Source of the DNA: Clostridia bacterium
Lineage (GTDB): Bacteria > Bacillota > Clostridia > Peptostreptococcales > Acidaminobacteraceae
Assembly (NCBI GenBank): GCA_018399635.1
Contig: JAGYOH010000002.1
Coordinates: 110,297-174,296 of the forward strand
Length of the DNA: 64,000 bases
Direction: 5' to 3'
Below, piece by piece: positions 18,013-26,141 of the stretch. A program made the translations under genes and the position numbers. Numbering within the stretch: the stretch's first letter is position 1; each line of letters begins with the position of its first letter. Under the pieces are notes generated by a model. That model searched no databases. It was not told where the DNA came from and saw nothing but the letters and a program-made list of their open reading frames with translations.

Positions 18013-19341
18013 TTATTCACTCCCATGCTGTATACTGGCAAATTTCGTATAGGGGCCGAGCCAGGCCAGTTCAATGTGACCCGTCTCACCATTCCTTTGC
18101 TTGGCGATGATGACTTCCCCGATGTTTTTCTTTTCAGAATCCTGATGATAGTACTCGTCCCTGTAGAGGAACATGACGATATCCGCATCCTGCTCGATGG
18201 CTCCGGACTCCCTGAGATCCGAGAGAATGGGTCGATGATCACTTCTGGTCTCCGGGGCACGGGAAAGCTGGGAAAGGGCGATGACGGGACAGGCCATTTC
18301 CCGGGCCAGGGCCTTGAGCCCCCTGGAAATGGTGGAAATCTCCTGCTGCCGGCTTTCGCTGTTGCCATGGATGCTCATGAGCTGCATGTAGTCCACCATG
18401 ATGAGATCAAGGCCCATTTCGATTTTCAACCGTCTTGCCTTGGCCCGCATTTCCAGGACGGTGATTCCCGGTGTGTCATCGATGTACAGCTTTGACCTGG
18501 TCAGGAGACTGACCCCCTTGATCAGGGTGTTCCACTCATTCTGCTTCAGGTTCCCTGTGCGGATATTCTGAATGGGAATCATGGCTTCACTCGAAAGAAG
18601 CCGCTGGACCAGCTGTTCCTTGGCCATCTCCAGGGAAAAAATCGCCACCGAAGCGTTTTCCTTCAAAGCGATATGCTGACAGATGTTCAGGGCGAAGGCG
18701 GTCTTGCCCATGGAGGGCCGGGCCGCCACCAGAATCAGGTCCGACTTGTTGAGACCGTTGGTCTTGCGGTCGATGTCCGGAAAACCGGTACTCAGACCGA
18801 TCAAGGCACTGGGATCCTTGCTCAGTCGTTCGATTTCCTCCAGGGTGGTTTTAAGAATGTCCCCGATCTCCACCAGACCCACCTTGTTTTTCTTCTGGGA
18901 AATATCAAAAATCGTCTGCTCCGCCATTTCCAGCAGGGTGTCGGCTTCCTCCTGGGAATACCCTCTTTGAACAATCTGGGTGGAGGCCAGAATCAGTTGT
19001 CTGAGCATGGACTTTTCTTCAACTATTTTTGCATAAGCCCTGGCATGGGCGGTCAGCACCCCCCGGGAGGAAAGCTCCCGAAGATACTGGGGACCACCGA
19101 TTCCGCCAAGCTGGTTTTTCTGGTCCAGGCGGTTGCCCAGGGTGACGAGATCCACGGAACTGTTTTCATTGAAAAGTTCAATGATGGCCTGATGGATGTG
19201 TTTGTGCTCGTCCTTGAAATAATCTTCATGGCTGATGACGTCCACTACGTCAATAATGGCTTCCTTGTCCAGAATCATTGCACCGAGGACCGATTCCTCA
19301 GCCTCGATATTATGGGGCAATTGGTTGATATCGACTGCCAC
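18013..19341 (-). CDS. dnaB: replicative DNA helicase DnaB
   Basis: A 442-residue hexameric helicase (DnaC in Bacillus naming). The N-terminal helical domain is recognisable in LPHNIEAEESVLGAMILD. The RecA-like motor has Walker A AARPSMGKTAFALNICQ near 205-220, EMAKEQLVQRLL (H1a), LDLIMVDYMQLM (Walker B), and PVIALSQLSRAPETRSDHRPILSDLRESGAIEQDAD (H3/H4 and arginine finger). It unwinds DNA ahead of the fork with the DnaD- and DnaC-like proteins. It starts at a GTG at 19341 with AAGGTGG upstream. Confidence 0.98.
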   Translation of the reverse strand: MAVDINQLPHNIEAEESVLGAMILDKEAIIDVVDVISHEDYFKDEHKHIHQAIIELFNENSSVDLVTLGNRLDQKNQLGGIGGPQYLRELSSRGVLTAHARAYAKIVEEKSMLRQLILASTQIVQRGYSQEEADTLLEMAEQTIFDISQKKNKVGLVEIGDILKTTLEEIERLSKDPSALIGLSTGFPDIDRKTNGLNKSDLILVAARPSMGKTAFALNICQHIALKENASVAIFSLEMAKEQLVQRLLSSEAMIPIQNIRTGNLKQNEWNTLIKGVSLLTRSKLYIDDTPGITVLEMRAKARRLKIEMGLDLIMVDYMQLMSIHGNSESRQQEISTISRGLKALAREMACPVIALSQLSRAPETRSDHRPILSDLRESGAIEQDADIVMFLYRDEYYHQDSEKKNIGEVIIAKQRNGETGHIELAWLGPYTKFASIQHGSE

Positions 19342-19375
19342 GGGTCACACCACCTTCGAATAGAATCCTATCTCC

Positions 19376-19404
19376 ATTATAGTACTTTTTTAAGCTCATG
19401 TCGC
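19376..19404 (-). promoter_or_regulatory. promoter of dnaB
   Basis: On the minus strand GCGACA (19399-19404) and TATAAT (19376-19381) are 17 nt apart and 35 bp before the dnaB start. The -35 hexamer touches a mobile-element-like repeat at 19401-19441. Confidence 0.55.
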
Positions 19405-19441
19405 CGAAAAGCCCCTCGCTTCAGCCCTGGAAACGGATGAC
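19401..19441. repeat. solo relic resembling the IS200/IS605 end at 63.74 kb
   Basis: CCGAAAAGCCCCTCGCTT is identical to 18 bases in the left end of the tnpA element at the right edge of the window, and similarity continues through CAGCC and a following GGATGA. There is no transposase or hairpin partner, so this is a degraded or internally deleted copy. It lies between dnaB and rplI. Confidence 0.6.
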
Positions 19442-19463
19442 GCCTTGAGGGATGCGACCACCG

Positions 19464-19492
19464 CAAAACAAAGGAGACTGAAAAGTCCCCTT
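19464..19492 (-). terminator. intrinsic terminator after rplI
   Basis: On the minus strand AAGGGGACT and AGTCTCCTT pair around TTTC, followed by TTGTTTT. It overlaps the rplI stop codon and separates the ribosomal-protein/gdpP transcript from dnaB. Confidence 0.75.
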
Positions 19493-19937
19493 ATTCCGAT
19501 TTCAAAATGACCTTGATGGTGGCTTTCACCGTGGGATAGATCTTGATCTGGACCTCATAGGTCCCGACTTCCTTGATGGGATCCTTGAGGACGATTTTCT
19601 TTTTATCGATTTCAAGGTCAAGCTTTTCACTGATGGCCTCCGCCAGATCCTTGGAGGTGATGGCACCGAAGAGTTTGCCGGCGCTGCCCGCCTTCACCAT
19701 GAGCTCGATTTCCTTGCCGGAGATGTCCGAGGCCAGGGCTTCGGCCTCCTGGAGCTCCTCCGCCTTGATCCGCTTCTCATTGTCCTTCTTGAACTTGAGT
19801 TCCTTCATGTTCCCCTCGGTGGCCTCCATGGCGAACTTCCTGGGAATCAAAAAATTCCTTGCATGACCGTCGCTGGCATTGATGATTTCGCCTTTTTTCC
19901 CGGTCCCCTTGATGTCCTTGAGCAATATAACCTTCAT
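19491..19937 (-). CDS. rplI: 50S ribosomal protein L9
   Basis: A 148-residue L9 with the standard dumbbell form. The N-terminal RNA-binding domain contains [36 protein letters not shown]; a long connecting helix ([25 protein letters not shown]) and a C-terminal domain ([15 protein letters not shown]) follow. It binds the base of the L1 stalk of 23S rRNA. It follows gdpP by 5 bp, the usual Firmicutes order. Confidence 0.98.
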   Translation of the reverse strand: MKVILLKDIKGTGKKGEIINASDGHARNFLIPRKFAMEATEGNMKELKFKKDNEKRIKAEELQEAEALASDISGKEIELMVKAGSAGKLFGAITSKDLAEAISEKLDLEIDKKKIVLKDPIKEVGTYEVQIKIYPTVKATIKVILKSE

Positions 19938-19942
19938 CCTTG

Positions 19943-21934
19943 TCAGGCCTCCTTAATATAGGCTTCGATTTCTTCCATGACCAGTTTCTCCACCTCATCG
20001 ATGGTTTTATCCTTGAACTGGGCTCCTGCCGTGGTGAGATGTCCTCCGCCTCCGAGCTTTTCGAGAATCATCTGCACATTGGCCTCTCCCAGGGATCGGC
20101 CGCTCACCACGATTTCTCCGTCGAGATCGCTGCCGATCACGAAGGAAACATCCACCCCCCGGACCCTGAGCAGGAGGTCCGCACTCTGGGAGGCGATGAG
20201 TTTGATATTGTTGATGGGTCTGCGATAGACGGAAAGCGCCACCCTCTGATGAAGTATCCGGGCTTCAGAGACGATGTCCGACTTGAGCCGGATGGTCTCG
20301 AAGTCATCCTGAAAGAGCTGCATCACCTTGACGGTGTCCGCACCGCTTCTTCTGAGAAAAGAGGCGGCATCGAAGGTTCTCACTCCGGTCTTGACACTGA
20401 AATTCTTCGTATCCAGCATGATGCCCGCAAGCAGGGCCTCCGCTTCATGTTCCTTGAGAATCCCCTTCTCTTCAATGTACTGGATCACCTCCGTCACGAG
20501 TTCACAGGTGGAGGAAGCGTAGGGCTCAAGATAGGTCAGGGCCGTGTCCTCGATGAACTCCGTGCCCCTGCGGTGATGGTCGAAGAGAACGATGCGGTCC
20601 ATCCGGCCGATGAGCTCGGGGCACTCCGTAAAACTGGGCCGATGGGTGTCCACCACGAAGAGCAGGTCCTCTGTGGTGGCCTTTTCCAGGGCGACCTCCG
20701 GGGTCACGAACTGGTAGATGGGATCATCCTTGAACAGATTGTAGACACTGACGATGGTCTCGTTCACTTCATTGAGAACGATATAGGCGTTTTTTCCCCG
20801 GTTGATGGCGGCGCGGTAAACCCCGATGGCCGCCCCGAAGGCGTCCATGTCCGGGTATTTGTGTCCCATGATATAAATATCCTCGGATTCGTCAAGGAGA
20901 GGTCTCAAGGCGTGGGCGACCACCCTGGCCTTGACCCGGTTTCTCTTCTCCACCGCCTTGGTCTTGCCCCCGTAGAAGTCGAAGGCGCTGTTTTTCCTCA
21001 CCACCGCCTGGTCTCCTCCCCGGGCAAGGCCCAGCTCCAGGGCGGAGTAGGCGAACTCCTCAAGCTGCTCGAGATTCTTGGCATTGGCTCCGACACCGAT
21101 GCTGAGGGTCACCGGGATTTTGTTTCCCATGTCGATTTCACGGATTTCATCCAGAATGGAGAACTTCTTTTCCTCCAGATTGGCCAGGAACTTGTTCTCG
21201 AAAATGATCAGATAGCGGTCATTTTGATATTTTTTGATCGAACCGTTCATCCGGGCTCCCCAGGCGTTGATCTTGCTTTCGATTTCACTCAATACGAAGG
21301 GCAGCTTTTCCTCCTTGGTGTTGTTCACCACTTCATCGTAGTTGTCCACCTGGATCAGGGCCATGAGGGTTCTCTCGTCATTGTATTTGAGTTTGAGCTT
21401 TGAATAGGCCGTGGTTTCAATCCAGTAGAGCATGATGATGACACTGTCATCGTGATTTTTGGCCTCGATGCTGACCACGTTCTTCTTGACCTGGTAGGAC
21501 CTTTCCCCCACCTTCACCTCCACGGAATCGATCTCACGGGTCAGGATCTCATCCATGGTGACCTGGGGAAGAATCTCGGTGATAGGGGTGTTGAGGAGCC
21601 CCTCCTCCTCCACCATTTCGGTGAATCGCGAATTGTACCAGACCAGTTTCCCCTCAAGGTTGATCAGACAGAGGGGGACGGGGATATTGATCAGGGAGCT
21701 CTGGGCCGCGCTGCCCAGATCCTGGGAAAGATTCTCGATATACTTTGACCAGGTCTTCATCTTTTCCCTGGAGGTCACCATGGCATAGACCGTCAGGGCG
21801 GCCAGGGTCACCAGGCCCAGAATACCGATCACCAGGTTGTAATACAGCATGGCAAAGTTGAGAATCAGAATGATGATGAGATAAATCTTGTTGTCCGGCA
21901 GGAGAATGTTCATCACTTTATTATTGCTTTTCAT
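19943..21934 (-). CDS. gdpP: cyclic-di-AMP phosphodiesterase GdpP
   Basis: A 663-residue membrane enzyme of the GdpP/YybT family. Two N-terminal membrane helices span about 15-60. A PAS-like domain follows near 80-140 ([23 protein letters not shown]), then a degenerate GGDEF domain near 170-300, with the usual GGDEF motif absent as is normal for the family. The DHH domain (~335-490) has [25 protein letters not shown] and FDHHRRG, and DHHA1 ends with [13 protein letters not shown]. It hydrolyses c-di-AMP to pApA, so it controls osmolyte transport and wall stress responses. It sits between yybS and rplI. Confidence 0.97.
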   Translation of the reverse strand: MKSNNKVMNILLPDNKIYLIIILILNFAMLYYNLVIGILGLVTLAALTVYAMVTSREKMKTWSKYIENLSQDLGSAAQSSLINIPVPLCLINLEGKLVWYNSRFTEMVEEEGLLNTPITEILPQVTMDEILTREIDSVEVKVGERSYQVKKNVVSIEAKNHDDSVIIMLYWIETTAYSKLKLKYNDERTLMALIQVDNYDEVVNNTKEEKLPFVLSEIESKINAWGARMNGSIKKYQNDRYLIIFENKFLANLEEKKFSILDEIREIDMGNKIPVTLSIGVGANAKNLEQLEEFAYSALELGLARGGDQAVVRKNSAFDFYGGKTKAVEKRNRVKARVVAHALRPLLDESEDIYIMGHKYPDMDAFGAAIGVYRAAINRGKNAYIVLNEVNETIVSVYNLFKDDPIYQFVTPEVALEKATTEDLLFVVDTHRPSFTECPELIGRMDRIVLFDHHRRGTEFIEDTALTYLEPYASSTCELVTEVIQYIEEKGILKEHEAEALLAGIMLDTKNFSVKTGVRTFDAASFLRRSGADTVKVMQLFQDDFETIRLKSDIVSEARILHQRVALSVYRRPINNIKLIASQSADLLLRVRGVDVSFVIGSDLDGEIVVSGRSLGEANVQMILEKLGGGGHLTTAGAQFKDKTIDEVEKLVMEEIEAYIKEA

Positions 21935-22879
21935 TTATACACCTGTTTTCTTTTGGCGGATTTTTCTAAAATCGAAGATATTGTCGATCCAACCGATGAT
22001 CGCGACACCCACGGTCATCTGCAGCAAGAAGACCAGAATCACCGCAAAGACCTTCATGCCGGTTTTGAAATGCCGCTTCTCGAGGAGAAAGAAGAGAATC
22101 GCCAGGCCCTGAAGCAGGAATACATAGATGAAGATGTTCAGGACATTGATGAAAAGGACCTCGGTGTTGACAATATTGAGATACCCGCTGAGATAGGTCA
22201 GAATCAGAATCAGGGTGGTGCCCGTGATGATATTGCCCGGCAGGGTGAATTCACTGAAGGGTCTCGAATCCCCGGTCACAAAACCGGTCCTTCTCAGAAT
22301 GATTCTGCCGACGTTGTAGTTGAGCAGGGCATAGAAGGCCGAGGAGAGTATCAGGGTACTGGGCAGGATCATCTTGAAAATGTCCAGAATGTCCTCAAGG
22401 GTGAAGCCGGACTCCAGAAGGATGTTCTCAAACCCCGCACCTTCAGCCACCCGGAAGGATTCAAAGAGGACCTCCTCCACCATTTCCAGCAGACCCACCC
22501 CGGTCACCAGGGTGGTGAGACTCAAAAGCAGCATCATGGTCACGGAGGCGGCCAGGGCGCCGTAGAAAATCACGGTCATGGCCTCCCTTCGAAGCTTGAC
22601 GGCCAGGCCCATGATGACCCCCACGCCTCCCCCCATGGCGGCCACATAGATGCCATAGGTGGGAAAGGAGACAAAGGTCACCAAAAAACCCGTGGCCAGG
22701 GCGCCGAGAAGGGCGAACTTCACCGAATGCCTGACGACGATGAGGATGAAGGGCACCGCCACGATGAACATGAGGTATCCCAGAAAGGGAATGTACATCC
22801 CGGCGATGGCCAGGATGCTGGTGATGGAGGACAGGAGCGCCGTCTCCACCAGGGCCTTGGTCTGATTGCTTGAATTCAA
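21935..22879 (-). CDS. yybS: YybS-family (DUF2232) membrane protein
   Basis: A 314-residue integral membrane protein with about eight hydrophobic segments, for example SITSILAIAGMYIPFLGYLMFIVAVPFILIV at the start and a C-terminal pair near 265-300. The DUF2232/YybS family is related to energy-coupling-type S components and is conserved upstream of gdpP in Firmicutes; its substrate is unknown. It starts at 22879 and its stop abuts the gdpP start, so the two are cotranscribed. Confidence 0.9.
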   Translation of the reverse strand: MNSSNQTKALVETALLSSITSILAIAGMYIPFLGYLMFIVAVPFILIVVRHSVKFALLGALATGFLVTFVSFPTYGIYVAAMGGGVGVIMGLAVKLRREAMTVIFYGALAASVTMMLLLSLTTLVTGVGLLEMVEEVLFESFRVAEGAGFENILLESGFTLEDILDIFKMILPSTLILSSAFYALLNYNVGRIILRRTGFVTGDSRPFSEFTLPGNIITGTTLILILTYLSGYLNIVNTEVLFINVLNIFIYVFLLQGLAILFFLLEKRHFKTGMKVFAVILVFLLQMTVGVAIIGWIDNIFDFRKIRQKKTGV

Positions 22880-22923
22880 AATGATCTCCCCCGTTGAACC
22901 GATTCTGAGTGACCCTTAACGAA

Positions 22924-22950
22924 CAAAGAGAATCCAACCGGATTCTCTTG
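22924..22950 (-). terminator. hairpin after rpsR, probable terminator
   Basis: AGAGAATCC and GGATTCTCT form a perfect 9-bp stem with a 4-nt loop between rpsR and yybS; the minus-strand tail TTTGTT is a weak U-tract. It may only attenuate read-through into yybS-gdpP-rplI. Confidence 0.6.
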
Positions 22951-22954
22951 AGGA

Positions 22955-23179
22955 TTACTCTTTAACAAAGGGCAGCAACGCCATGATACGCGCACGCTTG
23001 ATAGACGCTGTCAATGCTCTTTGATGCTTAGCACAAGTTCCAGTGACTCGGCGGGGCAAAATTTTACCTCGTTCTGTCAGGTACCTTTGAAGCTTTTTAG
23101 TATCTTTGTAATCGATATGATCTGTTTTTTCTTCACAGAATCGACATACTTTTTTTCGTTTTTTTCTCTTGAATGCCAT
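22955..23179 (-). CDS. rpsR: 30S ribosomal protein S18
   Basis: A 74-residue S18. [20 protein letters not shown] carries the zinc-type CxxC, retained where some species have lost it, and [32 protein letters not shown] is the conserved body. S18 binds S6 on the platform of the 30S subunit. Third gene of the rpsF-ssb-rpsR operon. Confidence 0.98.
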   Translation of the reverse strand: MAFKRKKRKKVCRFCEEKTDHIDYKDTKKLQRYLTERGKILPRRVTGTCAKHQRALTASIKRARIMALLPFVKE

Positions 23180-23198
23180 TTACATTTCCCTCCTTACT

Positions 23199-23645
23199 CT
23201 AGAATGGGACATCCTCGTCCTCAACGGACTGGAAAGCCGAAAAATCAAAATTATCCTCTGAATCGCCGGTTGAATTACTGGATGAATTGCCGGTTGTTCT
23301 TGCCTGTGATGAAGATGAACCCGAAGAATCACTGCCACCCCAGTCAAGAAATTCAACACGCTCAGCGACCACCCGGGTCACATAGCGGGTGACGTCATTC
23401 TTGTCCTGGTACTTGTCAGTCTGAAGCGAACCACGTACAGCGACGCGTTTACCCTTGGACATGTATTGGGAAGTCGTTTCCGCCTGCTTTCCCCAAACCA
23501 CGACGGGGAAAAAATCGGCGATCTTTTCTTTGGAAAATTCCCGATCCACTGCAATGGTGAAATTGGCCACAGCCTTGCCGCTTCCGGCGACAAATCTGAG
23601 CTCAGGGTCCTTGGTCAAACGTCCAATCATAAAAACACTGTTCAT
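23199..23645 (-). CDS. ssb: single-stranded DNA-binding protein SSB
   Basis: A 148-residue SSB. The OB-fold (1-105) begins MNSVFMIGRLTKDPELRF and includes FTIAVDREFSKEKIADFFPVVVWGKQAE and GKRVAVRGSLQTDKYQDKN. A Ser/Gly-rich linker follows, with the acidic tip DEDVPF that docks replication and repair proteins. The start at 23645 has GAGGTG 5 nt upstream; a longer open frame extends upstream without a ribosome site. It lies between rpsF and rpsR as in most Firmicutes. Confidence 0.97.
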   Translation of the reverse strand: MNSVFMIGRLTKDPELRFVAGSGKAVANFTIAVDREFSKEKIADFFPVVVWGKQAETTSQYMSKGKRVAVRGSLQTDKYQDKNDVTRYVTRVVAERVEFLDWGGSDSSGSSSSQARTTGNSSSNSTGDSEDNFDFSAFQSVEDEDVPF

Positions 23646-23655
23646 GAAAACACCT

Positions 23656-23943
23656 CTATTTCTGGTCCAGGTTAATGACAATAAACCGCATTACATCATC
23701 AGAAATTCTGTAGTTCCGTTCAAGCTCGGTCACGATATCGCCGTTGCCCTTGAAGGTCATCAGCACATAGTAACCGTCCTTGATTTTTTCAATTTCGTAG
23801 GCCAGTTTTCGATTGCCCCACTCATCGACTGAAACTACTTCACCGCCATCAGAAACGATTCCTTTGAACTTTTCAACAATGGCATTTCTGTCTTCTTCCT
23901 CGACGCTGGGTCTCAGAATATACATGGTTTCATAATTTGTCAT
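23656..23943 (-). CDS. rpsF: 30S ribosomal protein S6
   Basis: A 95-residue S6 starting at an ATG at 23943 with GGAGGTG 5 nt before it. Recognisable stretches are YETMYILRPSVEEEDRNAIVEKF, VDEWGNRKLAYEIEKIKDGYYVLMTF and ELERNYRISDDVMRFIVINLD. It pairs with S18 on the 30S platform. First gene of the operon; its leader may carry the S6:S18 regulatory site. Confidence 0.97.
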   Translation of the reverse strand: MTNYETMYILRPSVEEEDRNAIVEKFKGIVSDGGEVVSVDEWGNRKLAYEIEKIKDGYYVLMTFKGNGDIVTELERNYRISDDVMRFIVINLDQK

Positions 23944-23949
23944 AAATAC

Positions 23950-24000
23950 ACCTCCCTGTGGTCTATTTGGCCCTTCTCGGGCAGAGAGTTTCTCGTTGCA
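23950..24000 (-). promoter_or_regulatory. candidate S6:S18 autoregulatory leader of rpsF
   Basis: The rpsF leader transcript contains the hairpin GCCCGAGAAGGGC with a CCGA element near its apex and flanking pairing bases. Leaders of rpsF in many bacteria have a helix with a conserved CCG that mimics the S18-binding site of 16S rRNA and lets the S6:S18 complex repress translation. The fit here is by eye only. Confidence 0.4.
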
Positions 24001-24007
24001 TTTATGA

Positions 24008-24036
24008 ATTATACCACGCCCACTCATTAAAGACAA
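24008..24036 (-). promoter_or_regulatory. promoter of the rpsF operon
   Basis: On the minus strand TTGTCT (24031-24036) and TATAAT (24008-24013) are separated by 17 nt, with TGG before the -10 (extended -10). The transcript would begin about 60 nt before rpsF. Confidence 0.75.
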
Positions 24037-24066
24037 GAAAAAAAGCTGGAATATTCCAGCTTTAAA
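24035..24066 (-). terminator. intrinsic terminator after the aminotransferase gene
   Basis: AAAGCTGGAATATTCCAGCT forms a perfect stem on the minus strand, followed by TTTTTTTCTTG. It overlaps the gene's stop codon and directly precedes the rpsF promoter. Confidence 0.85.
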
Positions 24067-25243
24067 GGGCTTCCTTGATGACCTCCGCCAGTCTCTTGAT
24101 ACCCTCGACGATGCGGTCCTCAGGCATGTTGGAGTAATTGACCCGGATGGCATTTTCCTTGCCGCCGTTGGGATAGAAGGAACCTCCGGGAACACAGGCG
24201 ACATTGCGCTTGATGGCCTCCACCATGAGATCCCTGGTGTTGATATGCTCCGGGAACTCCACCCAGGTGAAGAGACCGCCGTTGGGATAGGTCCAGGTCA
24301 CCCCTTCAGGGAAGGTTTCTTCCATGGTCTTGAGCATGATGTCCCGGCGTTTCCGGTAGACGTTCTTGATTTTCTCTATATGGGCATCCAGATCGTACAT
24401 GTCCAGGAACACCGCCAGTTCTCTCTGGGTCATGGAATTCGTCTGAAGATCCGCCCCCTGCTTCACCAGAATGAATTTTTCCAATATCGACTTTTCAGCC
24501 AGCACCCAACCCATGCGCAGACCCGGTGTGAAGGTCTTTGAAAAGGTTCCCAGGAAAATGACGCGATTCTGTGGGTCCATGGATTTCAGAGAAGGGGGGA
24601 TTTCACCCTCAAAACGCAGTTCCCCATAAGGATTGTCCTCGACCACGGGCACATCGTATTTGTTGGCCAGTGCCATGAAGGCCTTTCGCCTTTCCACGGA
24701 CCAGGTCTTGCCGGTGGGATTCTGGAAATCAGGAATGACGTAGATGTATTTGACCCGGGGGGTGTTTTTCAAAACCTCTTCCAGGTCCTCCATGAGCATG
24801 CCGTCCTGGTCGGTGGGAACCTCGACAAAATCGCATTGATAGGCCTTGAAGGCATTGATGGCTCCCAGATAGCTGGGGCTTTCCACCACCACCACATCAC
24901 CGGGATCGATGAAAATCTTGGCGCAGAAGTCCAGCCCCTGCTGGGATCCGCTGGTGATCAGAATCTCATCGGGATCACTTTCAATCCCAAAAACCTTCAT
25001 TCGCTCCGTAATGGCCTTTCTCAGGGGAGGGTAGCCCTCAGTCGCACTGTACTGAAGCGCCTCCTGTCCCATTTCCTCCAGAACCTTGAGGGAAACCGCC
25101 TTCATTTCTTCTACAGGAAACAGCTCCGGCGCAGGGAGTCCGCCGGCAAAAGAGATGACTTCGGGTCGTTCCGTGAGCTTTAAAATCTCTCTGATTTCCG
25201 ATGCCTTGAGGTTGTCCATTCTTTCCGCATACTTAATACTCAA
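24062..25243 (-). CDS. PLP-dependent aminotransferase (class I, 2-aminoadipate/aromatic type)
   Basis: A 393-residue fold-type I aminotransferase. Motifs: ISFAGGLPAPELFPVEEM near the N-terminus, LQYSATEGYPPLR, ITSGSQQGLDF, IPDFQNPTGKTWS (the NPTG loop) and GTFSKTFTPGLRMGW, whose lysine carries PLP; the C-terminal arginine is in IRVNYSN. This pattern matches the LysN/2-aminoadipate and multi-substrate aromatic aminotransferase group, not a MocR regulator, since there is no DNA-binding domain. It could supply aryl-pyruvates to the indolepyruvate oxidoreductase at 31-33.5 kb, but the substrate is not proven. The TTG at 25243 is preferred, because GGAGGTG lies 7 nt upstream; longer forms would include that site. 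Confidence 0.88.
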   Translation of the reverse strand: MSIKYAERMDNLKASEIREILKLTERPEVISFAGGLPAPELFPVEEMKAVSLKVLEEMGQEALQYSATEGYPPLRKAITERMKVFGIESDPDEILITSGSQQGLDFCAKIFIDPGDVVVVESPSYLGAINAFKAYQCDFVEVPTDQDGMLMEDLEEVLKNTPRVKYIYVIPDFQNPTGKTWSVERRKAFMALANKYDVPVVEDNPYGELRFEGEIPPSLKSMDPQNRVIFLGTFSKTFTPGLRMGWVLAEKSILEKFILVKQGADLQTNSMTQRELAVFLDMYDLDAHIEKIKNVYRKRRDIMLKTMEETFPEGVTWTYPNGGLFTWVEFPEHINTRDLMVEAIKRNVACVPGGSFYPNGGKENAIRVNYSNMPEDRIVEGIKRLAEVIKEAL

Positions 25244-25288
25244 TGTTGAGCACCTCCACATATTTTGTATTTGCAACACCATTATACA

Positions 25289-25477
25289 CTATTCTTCCTT
25301 GACAATCCTTTTGATTCGCTTTTCCAGCTTGACGCGACTGATCCAGATTTCCTTCTGACACTTGGTACAGCGCATCCTGAAATCCATCCCGGTCCGGGTG
25401 ATGATGAATTCATTGTTGCCGCAGGGATGGGGTTTTTTAGTAATCACCCTGTCTCCCACTTCGATGGCCATAGGCAT
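25289..25477 (-). CDS. DUF951 family small zinc-binding-like protein
   Basis: A 62-residue basic protein. VGDRVITKKPHPCGNNEFII, then MDFRMRCTKCQKEIWISRVKLEKRIKRI, matches the DUF951 pattern: an SH3-like barrel with three conserved cysteines (C19 and the CTKC pair). The family is widespread in Firmicutes beside ychF, rpsF or parB genes and is of unknown function, possibly nucleic-acid binding. It starts at an ATG at 25477 with GGGGG 8 nt upstream. Confidence 0.85.
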   Translation of the reverse strand: MPMAIEVGDRVITKKPHPCGNNEFIITRTGMDFRMRCTKCQKEIWISRVKLEKRIKRIVKEE

Positions 25478-25490
25478 GGGCTATTCCCCC

Positions 25491-26123
25491 TTAAAAATTG
25501 ATCCAGGTCAGGATATTGTACTTGAGGACGGTCCCGGCAAAGACAGACCCCTCAACCAGGTCCCTCAGATAATCCCCCTGACTGATGCCGCCGAAGAATT
25601 CCAGAAAAATGACGATGAAAAAGACATAGAGGGTCCCTTTGATGATTCCGAAGACAAATCCACCCAGGGCATTGAGGGTTTTGAGTATCGGCAATTTGAA
25701 GAGGGTGTCGAGGACAATGCCGATAATGAAGATGAAGAGCACCACGACGAAAAAGACCAGCAGCCAGGAGAGGATGTTCAGAATGATGGTGGCCATGTAT
25801 TCCCCAAAATCATTCCCCAGATATTCCCGCCAGAGGTCACCCTCCCTGAATATTTCCCGGGTAATATCGCTGAAATCCGACTCGAGTCGGGGAATCTTCA
25901 AATTGGAAAACAATTCCCTGTTGAAAAATTCCTGGATGCCGCCGGAAATCCCGGTATGCCCGTCCAGAAATTCCGCCACGTCCTTGTAGAGAAAATTGCC
26001 CGCCACAAAACCGGCCACCATGGCCACGATTCCCACGACGGACTTGATCAGGCCGCGGGTGATTCCTCTCACCGCCACCCAGACCACCAGAAGCAAAATC
26101 AGAATATCCAACCAGTTCATCAT
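25491..26123 (-). CDS. CvpA-family membrane protein
   Basis: A 210-residue protein with four or five membrane segments, starting MMNWLDILILLLVVWVAVRGITRGLIKSVVGIVAMVAGFVAG, the typical CvpA/colicin V production-protein opening. A longer extracytoplasmic loop spans about 60-105, and two further helices include LGGFVFGIIKGTLYVFFIVIFL. The molecular role is unclear; family members affect envelope and biofilm phenotypes. It lies 13 bp upstream of the DUF951 gene and 18 bp after the DUF5711-like gene on the same strand. Confidence 0.88.
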   Translation of the reverse strand: MMNWLDILILLLVVWVAVRGITRGLIKSVVGIVAMVAGFVAGNFLYKDVAEFLDGHTGISGGIQEFFNRELFSNLKIPRLESDFSDITREIFREGDLWREYLGNDFGEYMATIILNILSWLLVFFVVVLFIFIIGIVLDTLFKLPILKTLNALGGFVFGIIKGTLYVFFIVIFLEFFGGISQGDYLRDLVEGSVFAGTVLKYNILTWINF

Positions 26124-26141
26124 CTCACCTGAATTCCATCA

